64,000 bases of DNA. Source: Gemmatimonadota bacterium. GTDB taxonomy: Bacteria; JAAXHH01. Below are positions 17,007-25,202 of the stretch, one piece after another. A model generated the notes under the pieces. It saw nothing but the letters and a program-made list of their open reading frames with translations, made no database searches and had not been told where the DNA came from. The stretch spans positions 310,001-374,000 of the forward strand of contig VXTP01000043.1 of the NCBI GenBank assembly GCA_009837395.1, written 5' to 3'. Each line of letters opens with the position of its first letter. Position 1 is the first letter of the stretch. The position numbers were made by a program, and so were the translations under genes.

Positions 17007-17996
17007 ATGACCGTCATTTCCCCATCTGCCGCCAGCGTCGAGTCGGAAGAAACCGGCCCGGCGTCTCTGCCCTTCCTGCGGCGCATGCTGAAGCACCGCA
17101 TGGTCTGCGCCGGCGGCGGCCTGGTCCTGTTCCTGGCTGCCCTGGCACTGGCCGCCCCGGTCCTGACAGGTCTGGGTTATCTGCAGGACCCCATGCAGCA
17201 GTTGGCCGAAGGTCTCGACGCCGACGGGTTGCCCCTCCCCCCCGGCGACCGGTTTCTCCTCGGCACGGACCAGCTCGGACGGGACGTGCTGGCCCGCCTG
17301 GTGCACGGCACCCGCATCTCCCTGCTCGTCGGCATCGTGGCCATGCTCATCGCTGTTTGCGTCGGGGTGACCGTGGGCATGCTCGCGGGGTTCCACGGCG
17401 GCTGGGTGAATACCTTGCTCATGCGCGGGACCGACGTCATGCTGGCCATACCCGGGCTGCTTCTGGCCATCGCCTTCGCCGGACTGATGGATGGACGCGT
17501 GATCCGAATCCACTTCGAGTCCCTGGACTGGCACGTACTGGATATCACGTTGAAACGGGGCCTGGTCAGCGTGTTCCTCGTCATCGGGCTCGTAAGCTGG
17601 ACCTGGATCGCCCGGACCATCCGAAGCCAGGTACTGATCCTGAAGACCCGGGAGTTCGTCACGTCATCCCGGGCCATCGGCTGTTCCGACATCCGTATCA
17701 TGGTGCGGCACCTCCTGCCCAACATCCTTCCCTTGACCATCGTGCTCGGTTCCCTGGCCACGGCGAATACCGTGTTGCTCGACGCCGGACTGAGCTATCT
17801 GGGGGTCGGCGTGCCGCCGCCCGCACCGTCGTGGGGTACCATGATCGCGGAGGGACAGCCGTACTTCATCGTCTCTCCGCACCTCACCATGGCTCCGGGC
17901 CTGTTCATCGTCACGGCCGTGGTGGGATTCAACCTGCTCGGCCAGGGCCTGCAGGAAGTACTGGATCCCTACGTGAAGGAGGGACAGGGACGATGA
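17007..17996 (+). CDS. Peptide-type ABC transporter permease (DppC/OppC-like), second system
   Basis: A 329-residue inner-membrane permease. TM1 is at about residues 33-53, followed by LPPGDRFLLGTDQLGRDVLA, the DppC hallmark, and the transport domain with EAA-type loop FVTSSRAIGCSDIRIMVRHL and LSYLGVGVPPPAPSWGTMI near the end. The stop overlaps the SBP start by 4 bp (ATGA). Gene order in this second importer is DppC, SBP, DppB, with no ATPase gene next to it. Confidence 0.92.
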   Translation: MTVISPSAASVESEETGPASLPFLRRMLKHRMVCAGGGLVLFLAALALAAPVLTGLGYLQDPMQQLAEGLDADGLPLPPGDRFLLGTDQLGRDVLARLVHGTRISLLVGIVAMLIAVCVGVTVGMLAGFHGGWVNTLLMRGTDVMLAIPGLLLAIAFAGLMDGRVIRIHFESLDWHVLDITLKRGLVSVFLVIGLVSWTWIARTIRSQVLILKTREFVTSSRAIGCSDIRIMVRHLLPNILPLTIVLGSLATANTVLLDAGLSYLGVGVPPPAPSWGTMIAEGQPYFIVSPHLTMAPGLFIVTAVVGFNLLGQGLQEVLDPYVKEGQGR

Positions 17997-19660
17997 ATGG
18001 TACACAGGCGCAGCAATCCGCGGCGCTGCATTCCACGTTCGAAGCCGCCTCTGGTCCCCTGTTGTGGGCATCGGTTTGCCTTACGGTGCTTTTCCTCGCG
18101 GTCTCCTGTTCCGGCGATGCCCCTCCCAGCCGTCTGCACCCCGAGGAGAACGTCCTGCGGATCGCCGTGCCTTCGGATCCGCGATCGCTCGATCCGGCCA
18201 TCGCCTACGACGTGGTGACCTGGCCGCTGGTGCGCGCCCTGTTCCACGGCCTGGTAGACTATGACGACGACCTGAACCTGGTTCCCTGGCACGCGCGTTC
18301 GTGGACGATCTCCGAGGATGGCCGGACCATTACCTTCAAGTTGCGCCAGGACATCCATTTCTCGAACGGCCGGCCGATCACCTCCGGGGATTTCGCCTGG
18401 TCCCTCGAACGGATTCTGGATCCCGCCACCAAGTCTCCGGGACAGGGATTCTATCGGAACATCGCCGGGGCCCGAGCGTTTCAGGACGGTTCGGCGGACC
18501 GGGTCACGGGCCTGCGCACACCCGATTCCGAGACCCTGGTGATCGAGCTGGCCCATCCGGATCTGCCCTTCCTGTACTGCATGGCCATGCCCTTCGCCTA
18601 CGCCGTTCCAAGGGAGGAGGTGGAGCGGCGCGGGGAGACGTTCGGGCGGCATCCCGTCGGCGCGGGACCCTTTGTCCTGGCCGACTGGCAGCGTGGAACG
18701 CGCATGCGGCTCGAGAAGCGTCCGTCCTACTACCGGGCGGACGAGGTCCGGCTGGAAGCCATCGAACTGATGGTCGGCGGAGACGAGACTCTGCACATGA
18801 TGATGTTCGAACGGGGCGAGCTGGACATCGCGAGCGTCACGTCGACCGGTATACCGGACGCGGACTTCATCCGGGTCATGAAAGACCCCGTCCTTAGTCA
18901 ACGGGTCGCCCATCAACCCCTGAACGCCATCCAGTATCTATCCATGAACACCGAGATGGCGCCTTTCGATCATGTGGACGTGCGCAGGGCGGTCAACCAC
19001 GCCATCGACCGGCAGCGGATCGTGAGCCTGATCAGCGACCGGGGCATCCTGGCCCGGGGCGTGCTGCCGCCCGGCATGCCGGGATACAACGAGGAGCTCG
19101 AAGGATACGATCACGACCCGGAAAAGGCCCGCAGCCTGCTTGCGAATGCCGGATACCCCGAGGGTTTCACCACCGAACTTATGATCACGGCCCAGAGCGG
19201 CATCGATACCAAGATCGGACAGGCGGTGCAGCAGGACCTCGGGGAGGTCGGCATCACCGTGGAAATCAGGCCGGTCACCGGATCGACGCGGATCGAAGCG
19301 ACGGGTCGGCGCGGCGCGGTACCCTTCTCCACCTTCGGCTGGTACCAGGACTATCCGGATCCGAGCAATTTCCTCGACGTGCTGTTGAACGGCAACCGCA
19401 TTACCGAGGTGAACAGCACCAACGTGGCCTTCTATGACAATGCATCGGTGAACGCGTTGCTGAACGAAGCGTCCACCAGCACGGACCGGGAACACCGCCT
19501 GGCGCTTTACCGTGAGGCGGAGCGTCTGGTGGTGGAGGACGCCCCCTGGGTATTCCTGTACTACCCGCAGATGTATTTGCTCCGGCAACCCTGGCTCAAG
19601 GGGCTGAAGCTCAATCCGGTCTGGCCCATACGCTACGAACTGATGTGGATCGAACCATGA
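17993..19660 (+). CDS. Peptide-type ABC transporter substrate-binding lipoprotein (SBP family 5), second system
   Basis: A 555-residue binding protein. I chose ATG 17993 because it overlaps the permease stop as ATGA and is followed by a hydrophobic signal with lipobox LAVSC (Cys39); the open frame continues about 350 codons upstream only as a shadow of the permease gene. The signal is preceded by an unusually long polar stretch (residues 1-21). SBP_bac_5 landmarks are clear: LRIAVPSDPRSLDPA, NLVPWHARSWTISEDG, DVRRAVNHAIDRQRI and PEGFTTELMI. Its size and motifs match DppA/OppA-type proteins. Ligand unknown. Confidence 0.92.
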   Translation: MNGTQAQQSAALHSTFEAASGPLLWASVCLTVLFLAVSCSGDAPPSRLHPEENVLRIAVPSDPRSLDPAIAYDVVTWPLVRALFHGLVDYDDDLNLVPWHARSWTISEDGRTITFKLRQDIHFSNGRPITSGDFAWSLERILDPATKSPGQGFYRNIAGARAFQDGSADRVTGLRTPDSETLVIELAHPDLPFLYCMAMPFAYAVPREEVERRGETFGRHPVGAGPFVLADWQRGTRMRLEKRPSYYRADEVRLEAIELMVGGDETLHMMMFERGELDIASVTSTGIPDADFIRVMKDPVLSQRVAHQPLNAIQYLSMNTEMAPFDHVDVRRAVNHAIDRQRIVSLISDRGILARGVLPPGMPGYNEELEGYDHDPEKARSLLANAGYPEGFTTELMITAQSGIDTKIGQAVQQDLGEVGITVEIRPVTGSTRIEATGRRGAVPFSTFGWYQDYPDPSNFLDVLLNGNRITEVNSTNVAFYDNASVNALLNEASTSTDREHRLALYREAERLVVEDAPWVFLYYPQMYLLRQPWLKGLKLNPVWPIRYELMWIEP

Positions 19661-19691
19661 AACGCGGACGAAACCACAAAAGGACCTCGCC

Positions 19692-20612
19692 ATGCTGAGC
19701 AGGATCCTGCGCCGCCTGGGATGGGCGGCCGTTATACTGTGGGGAACCACGGTGATCACGTTTCTGATCGTGCACGCGGTTCCGGCCGATCCGGTGCGGG
19801 TATACGCGGGGGCGAACGCCGATGCGGAGACGATCGAAAGGATCCGCGCGGAAATGGGCTTCGATGACCCGCTCATCGTGCAGTACGGCCGCTACATCGG
19901 CAACCTGCTGCGGGGCGACCTCGGCACGTCCCTGGTGACGGGGGAACGGGTGCTCGACGCCCTCCTGGCGAGGTTTCCGGTAACCCTCTCCCTGGCACTG
20001 ACGGCCGTATGCCTTTGGATGCTGATGAGCGTGCCGCTGGGCGTCCTCACGGCGAAGTACCGCGGCCGGGCCATCGACCGGACGGTGCTCATCGTATCCC
20101 TGGTCGCCATATCCCTGCCCGTATTCTGGCTGGCCCGCATGCTGCAGTACTACCTGGCCTACCAAACCGGCCTGTTTCCGGTGGGCGGATGGGCGGGCTG
20201 GACCCACATCATCCTGCCGGCGGCGACCCTCGCCCTGGTGATTACGGGATATTACGCCCGGCTGGTGCACACGAACATGGTGGAGGTGCTGAACGCCGAC
20301 TACGTGCGCGTAGCCCGCGCCAAGGGGATCCCCGAGTACGTCGTCCTGTTCAAGCACGGGCTGCGGAACGCCGTCATCCCCGTCATCACCGTCCTCGGCC
20401 TTGACATGGCTGCCCTCATGGGCGGCGTGGTGTTTACCGAGAACGTCTTCGCCCTGCCCGGCCTGGGCGTCCTGGCCCTGCAGTCGGTCTTCAATCTCGA
20501 CGTGCCCATGATCATGGGCGTCGTGCTCTTCTCGGCCGCAATGGTGGTCTGCGCCAACATCGTGGTGGATTTCTTGTATATGTGGATCGATCCCAGGGTC
20601 GAGGGGATGTAG
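19692..20612 (+). CDS. Peptide-type ABC transporter permease (DppB/OppB-like), second system
   Basis: A 306-residue inner-membrane permease with the typical N-terminal helix, GDLGTSLVTGERVLDAL before the transport domain, the EAA loop DYVRVARAKGIPEYVVLFKH, and the DppB-type C-terminus YMWIDPRVEGM. It follows the SBP by 31 bp and closes the operon. It converges on the DsbA-like gene across a G+C-rich 43-bp gap in which I see no terminator hairpin with a T run. Confidence 0.93.
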   Translation: MLSRILRRLGWAAVILWGTTVITFLIVHAVPADPVRVYAGANADAETIERIRAEMGFDDPLIVQYGRYIGNLLRGDLGTSLVTGERVLDALLARFPVTLSLALTAVCLWMLMSVPLGVLTAKYRGRAIDRTVLIVSLVAISLPVFWLARMLQYYLAYQTGLFPVGGWAGWTHIILPAATLALVITGYYARLVHTNMVEVLNADYVRVARAKGIPEYVVLFKHGLRNAVIPVITVLGLDMAALMGGVVFTENVFALPGLGVLALQSVFNLDVPMIMGVVLFSAAMVVCANIVVDFLYMWIDPRVEGM

Positions 20613-20655
20613 CGTCCGGCGGCCCGGAGCGGCCCGGCGGCGGCTCGGAACCTTT

Positions 20656-21279
20656 TCAGGACAGCAGCGACGAAGTCAGCAGGTCCACCACCAGGTCTTC
20701 TTCTTCGTACCCGTAGGCCAGCCAGAACTGGTTGTCGTCGTGTTCCAGGATCATCGTGGGGAACTTGTCGGCGTGGAGGGACCGGCGAAGCGCGAAGTCC
20801 TCGCGGAGCAGTTCGTCGGTGCGGGCCGATTCGAGGTCTTTGGAAAAGCGCGGTGCATCCAGGTTCAATTCGCCGGCAAGCTGTACGAGGGTTTCCGCGT
20901 CCGACGGGTTACGCGCTTCGAGGTAGTAGGCCCGCTGGATCGCGTGAAACATCGCACCGATACCGTCCGGCCGCTGCATCCCGGCGGCGATGACCGCCCG
21001 GCAGGCCGGGTAGGTCGATCTCCTGGGCTCGCAGTCCTTCCAGAAATCCCAGTTGAATTCCGCACCCGTCCTTTCGGCGACCAGCCGCCACTGGGACTGC
21101 ACGTAGGTCCGGGTTTCTTCAGGCATGGGATCTTCAGCATCCCGGGCCAGGCCGCCCATGACGTAGCGGATGGGGATTTCTTCCGGAAGCACGCCGGAAA
21201 CCGCCTCCAGCACCGGACTGAATCCCCAGCACCAGGAACACATGGGATCGGCGATGTAGTAGAGTACGTCGCGTTGCAT
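20656..21279 (-). CDS. DsbA-family (FrnE-like) thioredoxin-fold protein
   Basis: A 207-residue protein of the DsbA/FrnE/2-hydroxychromene-2-carboxylate isomerase fold. The redox motif CSWCWG lies at residues 14-19 in IADPMCSWCWGFSP, and a cis-proline turn is seen in KFPTMIL near the end. The helical insert between them (residues 55-150) is the DsbA insert. No signal peptide, so a cytoplasmic dithiol oxidoreductase like FrnE is more likely than a periplasmic DsbA. Alone on the minus strand, divergent from the GH172-like gene with a 124-bp spacer. Confidence 0.85.
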   Translation of the reverse strand: MQRDVLYYIADPMCSWCWGFSPVLEAVSGVLPEEIPIRYVMGGLARDAEDPMPEETRTYVQSQWRLVAERTGAEFNWDFWKDCEPRRSTYPACRAVIAAGMQRPDGIGAMFHAIQRAYYLEARNPSDAETLVQLAGELNLDAPRFSKDLESARTDELLREDFALRRSLHADKFPTMILEHDDNQFWLAYGYEEEDLVVDLLTSSLLS

Positions 21280-21329
21280 GATCTACCGTCGCATCCGCCG
21301 GTTGTGAACGTCCAAAAAGACCTGTGCGC

Positions 21330-21351
21330 GTTCCATCGCGGAACGTATTAT
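21330..21351 (+). promoter_or_regulatory. Inverted repeat next to a -10-like box upstream of the DUF2961 gene
   Basis: GTTCC-N5-GGAAC at 21330-21344 is a perfect 5-bp inverted repeat with the half-site spacing of a small dimeric repressor. It is followed immediately by TATTAT at 21346-21351, a good -10 hexamer, about 50 bases before the start codon at 21404. Operator function is inference. Confidence 0.35.
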
Positions 21352-21403
21352 AGTGAAGCCAGGATCACCTTATCAAGAAAAGATATCACGAGGAGATGCG
21401 CAT

Positions 21404-22492
21404 ATGTTCAACGGACTGGGCATGGATATGGGAAACCTGTCTCGCCTGTCGCGCGCCAAGACGCGGTCCATCTCGCCGGAAAACACGGACGGCGGCAAGG
21501 GCCGGGGCGGCATGGCTACGGAGGGCACCGGCGCCCATAACGCGCGGCACCTGGGGCAGGGTTGGAAGATCTCCCCTTCCTTCGACATCGAAGCGGGGGA
21601 AACGCTGACGATGGCCGATATCGAAGGGCCCGGGGCCATTCAGCACATCTGGCTGACGCCCACCGGCCACTGGCGCTTCGCCATCCTGCGTATCTACTGG
21701 GATGACGAAGAGCATCCCTCCGTGGAATGCCCCATGGGCGATTTCTTCGCCTGCGGGTGGAGTGAATACGCCCACGTGTCCTCGCTGGCCGTGTGCGTGA
21801 ACCCGGCCAGCGCGTTCAACTGCTACTGGGAGATGCCCTTTCGCAAGCGTTGCCGCATCACGCTGGAGAACATCGCCGACGAGAAGATGCGCGTGTACTA
21901 CCAGATCGACTACACGCTGACCGAGGTCCCCGAGGATGTCGGCTACTTCCACGCGAGCTTCCGGCGGACGAACCCCGTTCCCTACAAAGAGGTGTTCACC
22001 ATACTGGACGGCGTGAAGGGGCACGGCCATTACGTCGGCACCTACATGGCGTGGGGATCCAACAGCAACGGATGGTGGGGCGAGGGGGAGATCAAATTCT
22101 ACATCGACGGGGACGACGAGTTTCCGACGATCTGCGGGACGGGCGTCGAGGACTACTTCTGCGGTTCGTACAACTTCGACATCGACGGCCGGTACGTGGA
22201 ATACACCACCCCGTACGCGGGCATGCCCCAGGTCATCCGCCCCGACGGCATGTACAAGTCCCAGCAGCGGTTCGGCATGTACCGGTGGCACGTGTCCGAT
22301 CCGGTGCGGTTCGAGGAGGACCTGAAGGTAACCATCCAGGCATTGGGCTGGCGGCAACTGCTCGGCTTTACCCAGGGCGGCCCGTACCAGGCGCTCCAGG
22401 ACGACGTCGCTTCGGTGGCCTTCTGGTACCAGACCCTGCCGAGCGTGCCCTTCCCCGCGCTGCCGGACCGGGACCAACTGGAAGTCATCTGA
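21404..22492 (+). CDS. DUF2961 (GH172-like) protein
   Basis: A 362-residue protein of the DUF2961 family, which includes glycoside hydrolase family 172 enzymes acting on fructo- and arabinofuranosides. Family landmarks: GPGAIQHIWLTPTGHWRF near residue 75, the WDDEEHPSVECPMGDFFACG segment, MPFRKRCRITLEN and GTGVEDYFCGSYNF, whose Glu249 corresponds to a conserved acidic residue. ATG 21404 is chosen because AGGAG lies eight bases upstream; a longer reading from 21353 lacks a ribosome site. No signal peptide, so it probably acts inside the cell. It is followed by an MFS transporter gene, perhaps its uptake partner. Substrate not predictable. Confidence 0.85.
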   Translation: MFNGLGMDMGNLSRLSRAKTRSISPENTDGGKGRGGMATEGTGAHNARHLGQGWKISPSFDIEAGETLTMADIEGPGAIQHIWLTPTGHWRFAILRIYWDDEEHPSVECPMGDFFACGWSEYAHVSSLAVCVNPASAFNCYWEMPFRKRCRITLENIADEKMRVYYQIDYTLTEVPEDVGYFHASFRRTNPVPYKEVFTILDGVKGHGHYVGTYMAWGSNSNGWWGEGEIKFYIDGDDEFPTICGTGVEDYFCGSYNFDIDGRYVEYTTPYAGMPQVIRPDGMYKSQQRFGMYRWHVSDPVRFEEDLKVTIQALGWRQLLGFTQGGPYQALQDDVASVAFWYQTLPSVPFPALPDRDQLEVI

Positions 22493-22539
22493 TCGGGAGA
22501 GGAGTTGCCTGCGGCAGTACGGCGTGATCACCGGGCCGC

Positions 22540-23802
22540 GTGAACATAATGGAACCGGAACAGCTTCAGTCGGTCCGCAGCCGGATCACCCACACCCTCT
22601 TCGTTACCCAGGCCCTCTTCGGCGCTACCCAGGTCGCGGCCTTCACGGTGGTGCCCATCCTGGCGGCGCAGTTGTCCGACAGCGAGCGCATGACGGGCGT
22701 GCCCATGACCATCGCCTTTCTCGCGCGCTCGATCAGCGCCTTCCCCTTCGGCTGGATCATGGACCGCCTGGGTCGCCGGGCCGGGCTTACGGCCGGATAC
22801 TTGTCGTCCCTGATCGCCGCAGCGGCCAGTTTCTTCAGCGTGGCCGTCCATTCCTTCGCGGGATTCTGTGTCGCGTCTTTTTTCGCCGGCATGGCGCGCA
22901 GTTCAAGCGAGCAGGCCCGTTTCATCGGCGCGGAAATCTATCCCGAGACCGAACGGGCACGCATCATCGGCCGGATCGTGTCCGCCGGCACCATCAGCGC
23001 CATCGGCGGCGCCATGATGGTGGCGCCCGCGGGGATCTGGATCGCGCAATACGGTTATCCGCCCATGTCGGGCCCCTTCGTCGTCGGCGTGGGCCTGAGC
23101 CTGGCGGCGGTCCTGCTTACCCTCTTCCTGGTCCGACCCGACCCGCTCGACCTCGCCCGGCGCATCAAACCATCCGCCGAATCGGAAATCGACGCGTCGA
23201 CCACCCGTCCCGTGCGGGAGATCCTCCGCAACGTGCACGTCCGGTACGGGATCGCGGCCATGGTGATCGGTCAGTTCGTCATGACGCTGCTCATGGTGAT
23301 CACGCCCCTGCACATGAGCCACCACGACCATGGCACGTGGCTGATCTCGTGGGTCATCATGGCCCACGCCATCGGCATGTTCGGCGTTTCCGGCATCACC
23401 GGAAGGCTGATCATACGGTGGGGTCAGCACGCCATCGTGAAGTGGGGCGTGCTCATCCTCGTCGTATCCTGCGTGATCACCCCGGTTTCGCCCCGGTTCA
23501 TCCCCCTGACGATCGCCCTCTTCCTCCTCGGCCTGGGGTGGAACTTCTGCTTCATCGCCGGCTCTTCCCTGCTTTCGAACGCGCTCGCGCCCCTGGAACG
23601 GGGCCGCGTGCAGGGCGTCAACGAGATGTTCATCGCCCTGTCGGCGAGTTCGGCCAGCCTGGTGACGGGATTCCTCTTCGAATCGGGGGGCATGCTGCTG
23701 CTGGCGGTGATTGGAACGGTATGCTCCGTCGGCCTGGGGTTCTGCAGCCTGGTTTATTCAAGGAGAACAGGGCGGGGGACGCTGGCGGAAGCAGCGGGGT
23801 GA
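22540..23802 (+). CDS. Major facilitator superfamily (MFS) transporter
   Basis: A 420-residue inner-membrane transporter with twelve predicted hydrophobic segments in two halves. The loop between helices 2 and 3 reads FGWIMDRLGRRAG, the MFS motif A (GxLaDrxGrr) in slightly altered form. A central cytoplasmic loop (about residues 205-235) separates the halves. It starts at GTG 22540, or possibly ATG 22549 in the same frame; neither has a strong ribosome site close by. It follows the DUF2961 gene by 47 bp on the same strand. Cargo unknown; a sugar-related compound would fit the neighbour. Confidence 0.87.
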   Translation: MNIMEPEQLQSVRSRITHTLFVTQALFGATQVAAFTVVPILAAQLSDSERMTGVPMTIAFLARSISAFPFGWIMDRLGRRAGLTAGYLSSLIAAAASFFSVAVHSFAGFCVASFFAGMARSSSEQARFIGAEIYPETERARIIGRIVSAGTISAIGGAMMVAPAGIWIAQYGYPPMSGPFVVGVGLSLAAVLLTLFLVRPDPLDLARRIKPSAESEIDASTTRPVREILRNVHVRYGIAAMVIGQFVMTLLMVITPLHMSHHDHGTWLISWVIMAHAIGMFGVSGITGRLIIRWGQHAIVKWGVLILVVSCVITPVSPRFIPLTIALFLLGLGWNFCFIAGSSLLSNALAPLERGRVQGVNEMFIALSASSASLVTGFLFESGGMLLLAVIGTVCSVGLGFCSLVYSRRTGRGTLAEAAG

Positions 23803-23807
23803 TTGTG

Positions 23808-23886
23808 GTGAGGCGGAAGCGGTCGGCTGAGTGCGGTGAGGCGGCGGTAGCCGGCGGGGTAAGGCGGAGGCGGCCGGCTGTGTGCG
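23808..23886. repeat. Degenerate G+C-rich tandem repeat between convergent genes
   Basis: Two 28-bp units at 23808-23835 and 23859-23886, both of the form GT(G/A)AGGCGG-AGCGG-CGGCTG-GTGCG, match at 24 of 28 positions. They flank a shortened 23-bp copy (23836-23858). The array fills the whole gap between the MFS gene and the convergent oxidase gene; no terminator hairpin with a T run is visible. Confidence 0.8.
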
Positions 23887-23891
23887 GCTTG

Positions 23892-25058
23892 CTATGCGGA
23901 CTCCGGACGGACCGGAGCGGGAATCTCGTCCAACGAGGCACATCCCAGGTTGACCATGTTGACTTCGAGGTCGGCCTTCAGGATCTCGAAGGCGTGGTCG
24001 CCGCCCGTCTTGCCGAAGGCGCCTACACCGTACATGAAAGCCCTTCCCAGCATCACGAAATCAGCGCCCAGTGCGAGCGCCCGGATGATGTCCAGTCCGG
24101 TGCGCACCCCGCTGTCGAAGAGGATGCGGGCCCGTCCGTTGACCTGGCGGACGATGGGCGGCAGCGCATCGATGGCGGCGAGCGTGCCATCGAACTGCCG
24201 AGCGCCGTGGTTCGAGACCTGGATGCCGTCCACGCCGGCCTCGATCGCCCGCTCCGCGTCATCTGGGTGCATAATACCCTTCACGATCACCGGACCGTCC
24301 CACAGATCACGGGCTTCCCGAACATAGTCCCAGTCGAGCGTGCCGCCCAGTTCCTGGCCGACGTAACTCGCCACCTCGCCCATCTGCTTCGAATCGGCGT
24401 ACTTCTCGATGGCCCGGAGCCTGGGTAGCCCGGCGAGCAAGGTCTGGATCGTCCAGGTGGGGTGAGTCAGCGCTTCATACACGAAACCCGCCGTGATCCG
24501 CGGCGGCGTCTCCAGGCCCGCGCGACTGGTCCGCTCCCTGCGGCTTCCCATGGGCACGTCCGCCGTCACCACGAGCGTATGGAAGCCGGCATCCATCGCG
24601 CGCTTCAGCAGATCGTCGCGTATTTCCCGGCGACGGGGCGGATAGAGCTGAAACCAGCCCATGTCGCCCACGATGGGTCCGACCGTCTCGGGCGCCTGCG
24701 TGGCCACCGTGCTCAGGCAGTAGGGAAAGCGGTACTTCGCGGCCGAGGCGGCCAGGATGAGTTCTGCCCGGGGCCACATGAGCCCGGTGAGGCCCACGGG
24801 CGCCATGCCGAAGGGCACACTGTAGGTCCGTTCGAACAAGGTCGTGGTCAGGTCGGGTTTCAGGTCGCCCTTCATGAAAACCGGTGCGAGCGTGACCTCC
24901 GCCATGCGTTCCAGGTTCCTCGCCACGGCCCGTTCGTCGCCCGTGCCGCAGTCGAGGTACTCCCAGGCTATGTGCGGCAGCCGCTTGCGCGTCAGCCTCC
25001 GCAGGTCACTTACCGCGGGGTACCGTTGCAGTCGCCGTTTGAATCGCTTTTCCGTCAT
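23892..25058 (-). CDS. FMN-dependent alpha-hydroxy-acid oxidase/dehydrogenase (LldD-like)
   Basis: A 388-residue TIM-barrel flavoenzyme that oxidises 2-hydroxy acids such as L-lactate, glycolate or mandelate. Landmarks: PFGMAPVGLTGLMWP for FMN binding, VVTADVPMGSRRERTSR, IVKGIMHPDDAERAI with the FMN-contacting lysine, catalytic SNHGARQFDGTL (His and the following Arg), and DSGVRTGLDIIRALALGADFVM-type phosphate loop near the C-terminus. Length is normal (350-400). No signal or long membrane segment. Convergent with the MFS gene and divergent from the M3 peptidase. Which hydroxy acid it uses is open. Confidence 0.92.
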   Translation of the reverse strand: MTEKRFKRRLQRYPAVSDLRRLTRKRLPHIAWEYLDCGTGDERAVARNLERMAEVTLAPVFMKGDLKPDLTTTLFERTYSVPFGMAPVGLTGLMWPRAELILAASAAKYRFPYCLSTVATQAPETVGPIVGDMGWFQLYPPRRREIRDDLLKRAMDAGFHTLVVTADVPMGSRRERTSRAGLETPPRITAGFVYEALTHPTWTIQTLLAGLPRLRAIEKYADSKQMGEVASYVGQELGGTLDWDYVREARDLWDGPVIVKGIMHPDDAERAIEAGVDGIQVSNHGARQFDGTLAAIDALPPIVRQVNGRARILFDSGVRTGLDIIRALALGADFVMLGRAFMYGVGAFGKTGGDHAFEILKADLEVNMVNLGCASLDEIPAPVRPESA

Positions 25059-25202
25059 CCTTTTCGTTCCGGTTCTGCTGGAAATGATCGGTTGATTTAG
25101 ACCGTGGTACTTCGTAATTTGCTACGGTTCCCGCGTCTCGATTTCCGGCGTGGATCGTACCCCAAGATAAACGTACGCAACAAAAAGGCAAGGCGATCGA
25201 AA

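Noticed and set aside
16946-19660. A single 904-residue ORF covering the permease region and the binding protein
   Set aside because: The first ~350 codons are a shadow of the permease gene at 17007-17996 in another frame. A lipoprotein signal with Cys39 begins at ATG 17993, which overlaps the permease stop by 4 bp, so the true start is 17993.
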